A stretch of DNA of 64,000 nucleotides, taken from the NCBI GenBank assembly GCA_020137815.1, contig CM035357.1:7120553-7184552 (forward strand). The letters are read 5' to 3'. How positions within the stretch are numbered: position 1 is the stretch's first letter; every line of letters begins with the position of its first letter. Of this stretch, positions 58,901 to 64,000 are shown one piece after another. The notes beneath the pieces were generated by a model. It was not told where the DNA came from. It ran no database searches and was given only the letters and a program-made list of their open reading frames with translations. The DNA is from Hormiphora californensis (Eukaryota; Ctenophora; Tentaculata; Cydippida; Pleurobrachiidae). A program made the translations under genes and the position numbers.

Positions 58901-60408
58901 AGGTGTGGTGTCTTTTATAAAGAAGTGGTAACGTGGTTAGTATTCAATTTAGAAGTGTGACAATGGGGTTTAAAAGTGAAACAGATGTGCGAGAGGAGTG
59001 GCAGGTGCGAGTGGGATTAGAATAGAAGTGAATATTGTGTTTGTACTCAATTTACGTTATAAATTGACCAATTGAATCATTAACTTATGAGTTGGCCTCT
59101 TTGTTAAGAGACTAACGACTATGAGAAGAAAGAACTCCACTTTCTAAAATATCACATACCACAACGGTGACTAAAAAGTCAAAGATATTCCAGCCGTTGC
59201 TCCAAAAATCCGCAAAGTTATCCATCCACTTGAGGAGGATTTCAAGGATGAACATGAACAGTGAAAACAGGTCGAACATTTCAAGAATGGAGTGAAGGTG
59301 TGTGTACACCTCGGGTGTTCGTGGTAGTTCTGGTTTGGGTGGGTGTGAAATGAGTGAACTGACTAGATGGGAAAAGTTTGGTTTGGTGGAATACACAAAC
59401 AATGTTGCCATGGTAAACAGTGTTACTAATTACCATGGTAACCAATGTTGATAATTACCATGGTAACCAATGTTGATAATTACCATGGTAACCAATGTTG
59501 ATAATTACCATGGTAACCAATGTTGATAATTACCATGGTAACCAATGTTGATAATTACCATGGTAACCAATGTTGATAATTACCATGGTAACCAATGTTG
59601 ATAATTACCATGGTAACCAATGTTGATAATTACCATGGTAACCAATTACCTGATTGCATTCCCATGACAACAGAGTTTCCAATAATCAGCAGCAACATGA
59701 AATACTGGAACCTATCATCTGCAAACGAGATATTTTAGAAATCTCACATCATTCATGTTGCGGACGAGGAATGGAAACATACACTAATATGGTTGGGATT
59801 GAATAAAGCAAATGAGCAACCAAACCAGAATATATAGCTAGACGGTTACTTACTCTCGACAATCCATTTGCACCAAACTCCAAAGGGTAACCGGTTCCTA
59901 TTCTGAACATACAGCAACCTTCGGTCAACTTTAAGGGATTCAGCTCTCTCAGATGTCTTGTAAATAACAAAACTAACAGGCTGTGTTGGACTCTCAATCA
60001 AGATCTTGTTTCTAACACCATTATCTGAGGAAAGAGGAAAACAATTATTCGGGGCCGCCGCTGGACTCGTTATATTGTTAGGTTGGAGAATTGGAGCAAT
60101 AATGTCCTTGATAATAGATCAGGTAACTGGCGATGGTAGACGTACCCATAATATCGTTTGAGTTATGAACGGGAGCACGGACTCGTCCGCCAGTTAGGGT
60201 ATCGTTCAGCCGGAATTCGTCAATTATAGCCGTCCTGGAAAGTGAAATGGGGAGGGTTTAGGGGTCTGCTGAAATCGTGAACAATGTCAGTCTAACATCA
60301 ATTCTACCTTTCTTACCGGAAAAAGACTGCATTTTTGGGGAGTTCCTCAAAGCTGTCAAAGTGAAGTAATTTCTTAAACCTGGCCGCCTCAGACAGAGGG
60401 GCAGTCAT
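36886..60408 (-). CDS. CATSPER2: CatSper2-like sperm cation channel subunit, 10 exons
   Basis: Exons, in transcript order: 60408-60317, 60234-60146, 60024-59854, 59718-59650, 59329-59160, 57625-57497, 38356-38184, 38063-37891, 37693-37525, 37120-36886. They total 1470 nt (489 codons plus stop), with agreeing phases throughout. It is a single six-helix voltage-gated domain. S1 lies in exon 4. S2-S3 contains FILEILLKW and WNIFDFLVTV. S4 (KYIRTFKILRSLK) has basic residues every third position. S5 contains QAFQSMVFILVLLL. The pore motif is FTMDQW, of the [T/S]x[D/E]xW type. S6 is followed by NNFQDISREI. The C-terminal block ending in LNLQEQEDLQRM matches the conserved tail of CatSper2. Human CatSper2 is 530 aa. 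The family forms the alkaline-activated calcium channel of the sperm flagellum. The start Met is the first in exon 1; upstream exons cannot be excluded. Two introns host other genes. Confidence 0.9.
37124..37454. repeat. GGGGAGTAGAGA minisatellite
   Basis: About 330 bp of imperfect units of 10 to 15 bp built from GGGGAGTAGAGA and GGAG variants, in the last CATSPER2 intron and immediately upstream of the final exon's acceptor. The Pro/Leu/Ser-rich open frames here are artefacts. Confidence 0.95.
38412..38849. mobile_element. MITE-like element with 18-bp terminal inverted repeats
   Basis: AGTGAGACCCCATACTTC at 38412-38429 is repeated inverted at 38832-38849. A further direct copy of the end (AGTGAGACCCCATACT) occurs near 38916. 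No convincing target duplication was found. It lies in the large CATSPER2 intron. Confidence 0.55.
39361..39655. repeat. (GTGA)n microsatellite inside a hairpin
   Basis: About 140 bp of GTGA tetranucleotide (39447-39590) lies between inverted arms: GTAGGATAACTTACT near 39383 and AGTAAGTTATCCTAC near 39622, extended by CTGAGGGG and CCCCTCGG. An AATC tetranucleotide run follows at 39656. Confidence 0.7.
40033..41047 (-). pseudogene. LINE ORF1p-like coiled-coil/RNA-binding protein, probably frameshifted
   Basis: The minus-strand frame 40836-40033 encodes a long coiled coil (about residues 15-110) followed by a domain with SANLIVYGLTENN, VDRLGRRR, VRPVRVVLRS and YISPDRTVEERTERR. This pattern is typical of the RRM-like and C-terminal domains of non-LTR retrotransposon ORF1 proteins. 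A second minus frame, 41047-40778, carries a plausible upstream part in another phase, so the gene seems frameshifted near 40800. No reverse transcriptase is present. It lies in the large CATSPER2 intron, in the same orientation as that gene. It could be a decayed retrotransposon piece or a stand-alone ORF1-type gene. Confidence 0.5.
41311..41481. mobile_element. MITE, CGCTTGTAGTGG family, copy 1
   Basis: Starts CGCTTGTAGTGG and ends CCACTACAAGCG, with ACCGTAAT and ATTACCG just inside. Related copies lie at 47031-47220 and at 48150-48251 (right half). No coding capacity. Confidence 0.6.
41801..41914. repeat. Direct repeat (left) flanking a CG-rich tract
   Basis: About 110 bp, recurring at 42337-42446 with few changes; both contain AAATACCACAGCATAGGG and a CCCCGATAATTACG start. 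The 420 bp between are rich in GAGA and alternating CGCG. This could be a small TRIM/LTR-like element or a tandem duplication. It lies upstream of the receptor gene. Confidence 0.6.
42337..42446. repeat. Direct repeat (right)
   Basis: Second copy of the 41801-41914 repeat, ending about 100 bp before the receptor start codon, so it may form part of that gene's promoter or 5' UTR. Confidence 0.6.
42546..45978 (+). CDS. LDLa-domain rhodopsin-like GPCR, two exons, one apparent frameshift
   Basis: Signal peptide MVMLIFLLLYCVSSPVSS, then a long Cys-rich ectodomain of LDL-receptor class A type. The clearest unit is near 44400-44490, with CDLKDDCGDGSDENNC. A seven-helix domain follows from about 44630: TM2 contains ICLGDFMVGIYLLL, TM6 contains TDFFCWIPLSIVSFL and TM7 contains NPLLYD (the NPxxY position). 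This is the layout of LDLa-bearing receptors related to LGR/relaxin receptors and snail GRL101, though no leucine-rich repeats were seen. An intron at 45288-45394 (GTAAGC...TTTCAG) splits the 7TM domain. The reading frame shifts at the T-run 43433-43436: beyond it the -1 frame gives a typical LDLa ending (CNNGQDQTNCSD). That suggests one lost T, either a sequencing error or a real mutation. A polyadenylation signal AATAAA lies just after the stop. The gene is nested, antisense, in the large CATSPER2 intron. Its ligand is unknown. Confidence 0.87.
46487..46556. repeat. CCAAT-CACGTG-CCAAT module, copy 1
   Basis: About 70 bp, nearly identical to 51157-51226: AACCAATCAGAACT, then TTTAGGTCACGTGACTGG, then CAGCCAATCAGGGACC. 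It has two CCAAT boxes around a CACGTG E-box. It lies about 500 bp 3' of the receptor gene. Confidence 0.75.
47031..47220. mobile_element. MITE, CGCTTGTAGTGG family, copy 2
   Basis: Left end TGCTTGTAGTGAGAATACGG and right end CCATATTCCCACTACAAGCA are inverted complements with few mismatches. No coding capacity. Confidence 0.6.
47355..47667. mobile_element. Foldback element, near-perfect palindrome of about 310 bp
   Basis: The arm 47355-47500 is repeated inverted at 47522-47667 with very few mismatches: AAACGGCTAAGAGTTGGGCC on the left, GGCCCAACTCTTAGCCGTTT on the right. The spacer is about 20 bp. It would extrude as a long hairpin. No target duplication was identified. Confidence 0.75.
47929..47963. 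repeat. Short perfect hairpin
   Basis: ATCTGGTCCGGCTC, GAA, GAGCCGGACCAGAT: a 14-bp stem with a 3-nt loop. Repeats of GGCTCACACC and GCTCGCGTAAGC follow. It may be the end of a retroelement or an isolated stem-loop. Confidence 0.6.
48150..48251. mobile_element. MITE fragment, CGCTTGTAGTGG family, copy 3
   Basis: Resembles the right half of the element at 41311-41481: a CTTACCGTATCTCCGTTTTC block followed by CCCACTACAAGCG. A left end was not found. A G-run follows. Confidence 0.5.
48638..51158 (+). CDS. Secreted C-type lectin-domain protein, three exons
   Basis: Exons 48638-48704, 48841-49052 and 50754-51158 total 684 nt (227 aa plus stop), with correct phases and GT-AG introns. Exon 1 encodes a signal peptide (ATG at 48638; LLLCTALIASVSG). 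Exon 2 encodes a Gly-rich stretch from a GGT run, then the start of the lectin fold with CKPGWKKFQGKCY. Exon 3 holds the rest: REAEELCNRDNGHM, the WIHLGYF position, then SKWWIGNCGERQPWFCE at the end. Cysteine spacing fits a CTLD. No EPN or QPD sugar-binding motif is visible, so a calcium-dependent sugar ligand is doubtful. The gene is nested in the 19-kb CATSPER2 intron, antisense to it. Intron 2 is full of MITEs. Confidence 0.85.
49158..49329. mobile_element. pogo/Tc1-like MITE (TA target)
   Basis: 172 bp with ends CAGTCGGACCCCGATTTAAC and GTTAAATCGGGGTCCGACTG, flanked by TA at 49156-49157 and 49330-49331. Interior repeats of CCGTTAAATCGGGG are present. TA target plus CAGT ends is the Tc1/mariner-pogo signature. 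It sits in the second intron of the lectin gene. Confidence 0.85.
49400..49590. mobile_element. Foldback element with 63-bp arms
   Basis: Left arm 49400-49462 (AAAACTAATTGAAATTAG, CCGGAAAGGTTGCCC) is repeated inverted at 49526-49590. No coding capacity. Intronic in the lectin gene. Confidence 0.7.
49687..49734. promoter_or_regulatory. CRE-like palindrome cluster
   Basis: TGACGTCA at 49687-49694 and 49727-49734, with AACGTCAT, GACGTCAC and ACGTTA variants between. It resembles the cluster at 107-148. It may be regulatory or a remnant of a repeat element in the lectin intron. Confidence 0.3.
50511..50677. mobile_element. Small inverted-repeat element
   Basis: GGGGAAACAGTCG at the left and CGACTGTTTCCCC at the right, about 167 bp apart, with further partial complementarity inside (CTCGGGTTCA / TGAACCTTCGAG). 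Target duplication not established. Confidence 0.5.
51157..51226. repeat. CCAAT-CACGTG-CCAAT module, copy 2
   Basis: Nearly identical to 46487-46556. The similarity begins at the stop codon of the lectin gene (TAAACAACCAATCAG), so the module forms the start of its 3' UTR. Confidence 0.75.
51344..52086. mobile_element. Inverted-repeat element with about 200-bp arms
   Basis: Left end GGGCGATAACTAAAAGAT with AAACAGCTGTAGAATTTTTC; right end GAAAAATTCTACAGCTGTTT with ATCTTTTAGTTATCACCC. Arms are about 51344-51555 and 51880-52086, moderately diverged, so it is older than the other foldbacks. No target duplication was recognised. Confidence 0.65.
52138..54303. mobile_element. GGCGCC-rich foldback transposon (TSD GTAAATCC)
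   Basis: 2166 bp. The ends GGTAGTATGAAAGATTAGG and its reverse complement are flanked by the 8-bp direct repeat GTAAATCC at 52130-52137 and 54304-54311. The interior is built from units such as TGGCGCCAAATGTCGCCA in both orientations, including about 200-bp tandem units at 52560-53180. Terminal arms of more than 250 bp are inverted copies (52138-52500 versus about 53940-54303). There is no transposase. The many overlapping open frames in all phases reflect the 10-bp periodic repeat, not protein. An 8-bp duplication suggests a hAT or Merlin-like mobiliser. Confidence 0.85.
54977..55556. mobile_element. 580-bp TIR element inserted in the left arm (TSD GGGGTGGAG)
   Basis: The ends GGTGTGCGGACTCTAGTGCT and AGCACTAGAGTCCGCCCACC are inverted complements. 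They are flanked by the 9-bp duplication GGGGTGGAG at 54968-54976 and 55557-55565. The right arm of the surrounding inverted repeat shows the empty site. The interior has many copies, on both strands, of GGACTCTTTATCTAAAAAGT-like subterminal motifs. A 9-bp duplication suggests a Mutator-like or Merlin-like element. No coding capacity. Confidence 0.85.
55278..55325 (+). repeat. Telomere-like TTAGGG repeats
   Basis: Several GGTTAG/GGGTTA hexamers with variants, inside the 580-bp element. TTAGGG is the common animal telomere unit. The tract is short and interstitial. Confidence 0.6.
57766..58869 (-). CDS. Secreted papain-family (C1A) cysteine protease with Cys-rich tail
   Basis: 367 aa, intronless. 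Signal peptide MFLFLLLLGVANA, then an inhibitor-type propeptide (about residues 20-100; the ELERI...NQ...INKFSIMT stretch resembles the I29 pattern). The mature domain starts near residue 112 (VSMDWR). Catalytic residues visible: Gln127 and Cys133 in DQESCGSCWAFSAV, His273 in GYHAVAAVGY, Asn289 in RNSWGADWGDKGYF. After the protease domain comes an acidic linker (about 325-345) and a 22-residue tail with six cysteines (CGECSCGTVMCGDGVCR...C), which is unusual for the family. It should act in lysosomes or outside the cell. It is nested on the same strand in the CATSPER2 intron between exons 59160-59329 and 57497-57625. The start is the first ATG before the signal peptide. Confidence 0.92.
   Translation of the reverse strand: MFLFLLLLGVANAAQTDRYLSALRSPSKLLSLYNDLTHGTTSRAELPLRLRLLRSELERITAFNNQQWTESINKFSIMTLGEKERYLGVNMTSLVTMDTMRLSGEEGNPVPPVSMDWRHLSTGVKDQESCGSCWAFSAVAPLETTYAQVTGKLKQFSEKEMLDCSYDDARDSCRGGWITNGWKYSIKAGRLATTISAPYLARDDICSYGNVPNGYQAAVLSDYYHVGSGVNNLVQGLAGGVVAVGYRVSTAFYSYKSGVFKDETCYTDFRGYHAVAAVGYTPNSVIFRNSWGADWGDKGYFQWDRTHSGCEIFNYGHMVMMSKTGQDDTDPEWRDEKEDGEDGEDCGECSCGTVMCGDGVCRHEHMC
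59425..59650. repeat. 25-bp minisatellite with palindromic core
   Basis: About nine copies of a 25-bp unit, TTACCATGGTAACCAATGTTGATAA read as two parts: TTACCATGGTAA (a perfect 12-bp palindrome) followed by CCAATGTTGATAA. Copies are virtually identical. It lies in the CATSPER2 intron between the S1 exon (59650-59718) and the S2-S3 exon, with its edge touching the S1 exon's donor site. Confidence 0.95.
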
Positions 60409-60603
60409 GGCTAAAGGTAGGAAAGAGGGGGTAAAGTGAGTTAGGAGCGGAGAATTATCTGGGCACGGGTATCGTAGGGGCCTTTGCCCAAGGGTATGAA
60501 GAAAACAGCTGGTAAGAAAATGAAAAAAGAAAAAATACAAAAATACAAAATACATCTCATACAAAAATAACGAAATCACACTGCAAAACTCAAATACACA
60601 ATG
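60409..60603. other. Short intergenic region between CCDC180 and CATSPER2
   Basis: 195 bp between the CCDC180 stop codon and the CATSPER2 start codon, both on the minus strand. It must hold the CCDC180 3' end and any CATSPER2 promoter and 5' UTR, unless upstream CATSPER2 exons overlap CCDC180. AATAAC-type and A-rich stretches occur around 60520-60600. The spacing would allow read-through or a shared transcript. Confidence 0.5.
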
Positions 60604-63600
60604 TTAGATGCCAACAACAGATCCCTTCAACTCGCCTACATTTCTCTGCCAGTACACAAGCCACTTGTCCGCACTGACTCTCTGTCCCTCAATCACTCTC
60701 CCCACCTCCGCCAACAACTTCTCGTGCAGTTTGTTCACCCTAACAACAGCCCGGGCACTTTCAGTGGCAACGTTTGAGTACAGTTTACTTTCCAACAGTT
60801 CAATTTCTGGGACTTCCTCCGCAAACAACCCCATGAGAGTTCGTGGAGACAACTCGGGGACATTCAAACACGCCTGATGGACAACACCTCGGAATTTGGT
60901 CCGGGTTATCCGGCGAATATACCCCGGGATCATTGTTATATCGGCCAAGTTATAGAGACGGGTTCGGTACTGCTCGATTTCAGTCATTGTATCAGTTTTG
61001 ATGGTGATCAACTTCTCGAAAAGTGCTGATTTGGATGTGATCAGCTGAACCTTTGTCTCCTCAATAAGGACCTGCACCTCAGCGTCAAGCTTGTCAAGGA
61101 TATCGTGGTTACCAGGATGAGCAAGAGCTGGTTTGAGCTGACTGAAAAAGTGCCTTTTTTGGTCGTCGACAGTGCCGATTATTCTGTTCAGCTGGATATC
61201 AAATTGGCACTTCACCGCAGTGGCTTCTTTCTCGTGGAATGTTGAAATTGATCCAAAAACTCGGGCAGAGAAGAGAACTTGTTTTGCATTCAGCTGATGA
61301 ATGGATGTTTTCACTTTTTCCACTCCCTCATCGCAAAACTTCAACACTTTCTTCAGGTTCTTCTGAATGTCCAACTCAAACGTTTTTGCAGCCTCATCGG
61401 CATCCTTGGGCATACTTTTCTTGGGTATGATGAGGTTCTTTTGCCGGAAGAAGATCTCCGACATGATCACAAATTCCTCCAATGTCTGTCGCATGTAAAA
61501 CTTGGTTTTCTCCGAGACAGAAACGATGATGTTACTCACAACATTTATATCGTACGATCTCTGTTTCAGACAGAAAAATCCGATTGGATCGAACAACATT
61601 TCCTTCATGGTCATGTCATCAGTTTTGTTGAAGTCGTACACCGTTATTTCCTTATTGCTTGATGCATTGCTGTCAGTCTTCATCAGGAACTCTGCAGTTC
61701 GAATCAAACTGAAAGTTTTCTCCATATCAGCTTGATCGCTCGATGTCCTTCTTTCAACTCCTTTCACTGGTGTGTTCCGACCCCGACCAGGGGTTCTCCG
61801 TCCACCACTAGAGCTACCAGGGGAGGGTGTCCGGGTGATAGCAGGTAGGATAACTGACTCCTTCCTGTCAGAAGACGCTGAGGTGGAAGTGCTGCTGATT
61901 TTAGGTAAACTTCCCAGACTCGGGTCAGCAGTTGAGGGTCGAGACAATGATTTAGTTGATTGAACCCGGGGTGAAGTTTCACGACTAGAACGGCTTGAAC
62001 TTTCCTCTCCTCGGCCTCCTCCTCTCCTCGCCGACTTGCCCATTTCTGCAATCTGTGGAAGATATTTGCGAAGTTGTTCGAGATTCTTTTTGCTTACCCT
62101 CGAGTTACTTCTCTCTCTCAGCTTGGCACAAGCAGAATGAACTATCGCAAGATGTTCCTCTTCCGACCTCGTGCTGTCCTTTTTTCCTGACTCAATGGCA
62201 CGATTTAACCAGAAACCTGGCATGTTATTTCCCAGGTGTTCCCTCAGTTTCTGCATCTTCGGGTTTACTTTCGGTGGTTCAAACCGAACTCCAACGCCAT
62301 ACCTACACCTTATTCTCCCAGAGACAAACTCCTTGACGATTTTAATTCGTGGCGTCTTCCAATTTGCATCTGCTTTTGGGATCGTGTCACTTGGTGTCAC
62401 ATTTTTGGACGTCTTTTTAGCTGCATCCATGATTTCCTTGATGAAAGTCGCATCAAAACTTGGATTGGCCCCCTTTTCAAACTTCCAGTATCGCCGATCA
62501 AGTCGGTCCATGGAAACACACGGCTCAGCCGCATCCCCAACACCCGAGCTGTAGTTAAACATGTTGAGAAGTGCCTTGGCCTGAACGTACAACTTTGTGT
62601 AATCGTTCACTTGTTCCAAAAGTTGGGCTCTATCCTCAATGGGTTTATCCGATAGAAACCTTTCCACGGCCTTCTCAAACAGGGCCATCTCTTTCTTCGA
62701 GCCCACCGCCTCACTCTTTATCTTCATCTTCGTTTGTTTTAAAATCTCGTGCCTCCGCTCCAGGTAGAACACACAAAAGAGGGTCCGTTTGTAGTGGGAT
62801 AAACTGATTCCCCCTTGCTCGATTACAGTTTCCTTCTTAGAATGTTCCTTACCCGCTCGAACCACCATATCCTCAGCCAACTCACTAAATTCATCAAACT
62901 CGTTCTTTATCTTTAGGTTGTTTGAGAATTTCAGGTTGTTCTGGTCAGCGTAGTTCATCAACTTGATGTGTTCGTCCCGAATATACGTCTTGTGATGGAG
63001 TATGTTTGCCTGAAACTCACCAATAGCTTTATCCAGCGATTCTTTTGCTGTTTCCTGCTTGGCGGCGATTTGAGGTGCGATGGACATTAGCTCCACACTG
63101 CTATCAATACTAGAGACGCTTTGTCCAAGGTTCTTCATTTCTAATTTGAACTCCTCCACGATTTTCTCAGTATTCTGACACAGCTCTCCAAACAGTTTGG
63201 TGTATTTCTTCTCGCCACACGTCACCTCGTCCCAAAACAAATCAATCTGCTGTCGGAAGGACTCAATCTCCGCCTTACGATGTGCGTAATTCTCGTTTTT
63301 TATCTGCTGCAACCGATCACCATGGACATCTCTCCTCAGCTGAGCCTCAGCTTTTACTTTACTAAGTGCAGTCTCAGCATTATTCTTTACAGTCTTGAGG
63401 TAGCAACTCCGGAGACGATTAAATGCAGTGATAGTGACCCGGGCACACGTGTCTTTGAAACTTGTAACACACTCAAAACAGTCATCGGCCGTATCCACTC
63501 TCAGATAGACGGTGTCTGATTCAACGAAACTGTGGAGAGGATTTGACGTTGTCTCGGTTAGTTTTACAAGGGCAAGCATCTCCAGAAACTCTTTCTCAGT

Positions 63601-64000
63601 GGCGTCATTTTGGGCACCCCATTCAGTGACATGGGAAGTGATGAGATTGCTCATATCCACAGTGTACTTGGTGTACTCGTTCATAATCTTCACAAGATCT
63701 TCCTCTATCAGGAGAATCCTCTTGTCCAGACTTTTGATAGACTTTGAATCACTGAGCAGCTGGACATCCCGATCAAGTGCTCGTTCCATCCACAAAACTC
63801 GATTGTCGTGTTCTTTTCTCAGTCGAGCAATGGATTCGATGAACTTCTCCTGAGTTTTCCGGAAATCGTCCATGAACGTAACATAACGGGAAGAAACTCG
63901 TATTGCATGGTCTTTGATGGTACCACAATATTCATGCTTTTCAGAGATCGATTTTCCGAGAGTGTCCACGATAATATTTTGTGATTTGTTAACATTTTTC
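60604..64000 (-). CDS. CCDC180: CCDC180-like coiled-coil protein, C-terminal part (5' end outside the window)
   Basis: One uninterrupted frame of more than 1120 codons, open to the window edge, so the N-terminus is missing. Human CCDC180 is about 1650 aa with DUF4455 at the N-terminal side and DUF4456 at the C-terminal side. Residues counted from codon 63969: about 1-420 are helical and coiled coil (DUF4455-like); about 640-760 are Ser/Arg/Pro-rich and low in complexity; about 810-1070 match the DUF4456 region, including SEIFFRQKN and the segment FFSQLKPALAHPGNHD, which parallels a conserved human segment. CCDC180 is known from cilia and testis. Mammalian genes have many introns, so this long intronless stretch is notable. 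It lies directly upstream of CATSPER2 in the same direction. Confidence 0.85.
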   Translation of the reverse strand, partial: KNVNKSQNIIVDTLGKSISEKHEYCGTIKDHAIRVSSRYVTFMDDFRKTQEKFIESIARLRKEHDNRVLWMERALDRDVQLLSDSKSIKSLDKRILLIEEDLVKIMNEYTKYTVDMSNLITSHVTEWGAQNDATEKEFLEMLALVKLTETTSNPLHSFVESDTVYLRVDTADDCFECVTSFKDTCARVTITAFNRLRSCYLKTVKNNAETALSKVKAEAQLRRDVHGDRLQQIKNENYAHRKAEIESFRQQIDLFWDEVTCGEKKYTKLFGELCQNTEKIVEEFKLEMKNLGQSVSSIDSSVELMSIAPQIAAKQETAKESLDKAIGEFQANILHHKTYIRDEHIKLMNYADQNNLKFSNNLKIKNEFDEFSELAEDMVVRAGKEHSKKETVIEQGGISLSHYKRTLFCVFYLERRHEILKQTKMKIKSEAVGSKKEMALFEKAVERFLSDKPIEDRAQLLEQVNDYTKLYVQAKALLNMFNYSSGVGDAAEPCVSMDRLDRRYWKFEKGANPSFDATFIKEIMDAAKKTSKNVTPSDTIPKADANWKTPRIKIVKEFVSGRIRCRYGVGVRFEPPKVNPKMQKLREHLGNNMPGFWLNRAIESGKKDSTRSEEEHLAIVHSACAKLRERSNSRVSKKNLEQLRKYLPQIAEMGKSARRGGGRGEESSSRSSRETSPRVQSTKSLSRPSTADPSLGSLPKISSTSTSASSDRKESVILPAITRTPSPGSSSGGRRTPGRGRNTPVKGVERRTSSDQADMEKTFSLIRTAEFLMKTDSNASSNKEITVYDFNKTDDMTMKEMLFDPIGFFCLKQRSYDINVVSNIIVSVSEKTKFYMRQTLEEFVIMSEIFFRQKNLIIPKKSMPKDADEAAKTFELDIQKNLKKVLKFCDEGVEKVKTSIHQLNAKQVLFSARVFGSISTFHEKEATAVKCQFDIQLNRIIGTVDDQKRHFFSQLKPALAHPGNHDILDKLDAEVQVLIEETKVQLITSKSALFEKLITIKTDTMTEIEQYRTRLYNLADITMIPGYIRRITRTKFRGVVHQACLNVPELSPRTLMGLFAEEVPEIELLESKLYSNVATESARAVVRVNKLHEKLLAEVGRVIEGQRVSADKWLVYWQRNVGELKGSVVGI

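Overview
The window is animal nuclear DNA. It carries spliced genes with GT-AG introns and animal gene families: a RIPOR-family Rho regulator, the sperm calcium-channel subunit CatSper2, the ciliary/flagellar coiled-coil protein CCDC180, an LDLa-bearing rhodopsin-type receptor, a C-type lectin and a papain-type protease. It also carries a Ty3/gypsy retrotransposon and many foldback DNA elements. An early-branching marine invertebrate such as a sponge or cnidarian would fit the CatSper and LDLa-receptor content, but the sequence alone does not fix the phylum.

Three long genes lie head-to-tail on the minus strand. CCDC180 (60604 to beyond 64000, 5' end outside the window) is followed after about 195 bp by CATSPER2 (60408 down to 36886, 10 exons), and then by a RIPOR gene (36011 or higher down to 470, 18 recognised exons). 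I rebuilt the exon chains from splice sites. The RIPOR exons sum to 2322 nt and the CATSPER2 exons to 1470 nt; both are multiples of three, and phases agree at every junction. CCDC180 and CatSper2 are both known from motile flagella.

Two CATSPER2 introns hold complete other genes. The 19-kb intron contains, on the plus strand, an LDLa/7TM receptor (42546-45978, with one apparent frameshift) and a secreted C-type lectin (48638-51158), plus a minus-strand LINE-ORF1-like fragment (40033-41047). The next intron contains an intronless secreted cysteine protease (57766-58869).

The RIPOR introns are full of long GA/CT microsatellites and mobile DNA. The largest one (16829-34623) contains what looks like two alleles laid end to end around a 100-N gap (32163-32262). 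Copy 1 (17661-32162) carries a nested pair of palindromic transposons (17702-20686) and a 9.2-kb Ty3/gypsy element (21785-31016) with identical LTRs. Copy 2 (32263 to about 34260) carries the matching empty sites. The retroelement's integrase domain is itself interrupted by a 1.4-kb hAT-like element with an 8-bp target duplication.

From 46 to 57 kb the intron DNA is a collection of MITE and foldback elements. They include a 2.2-kb element made almost wholly of GGCGCC-centred repeats, a pogo/Tc1-like MITE, and a 2.3-kb inverted repeat with a 580-bp element inserted in one arm only. Terminal repeats and target-site duplications were read directly for five of these elements (TTTA, TGGG, CTATAGAC, GTAAATCC, GGGGTGGAG).
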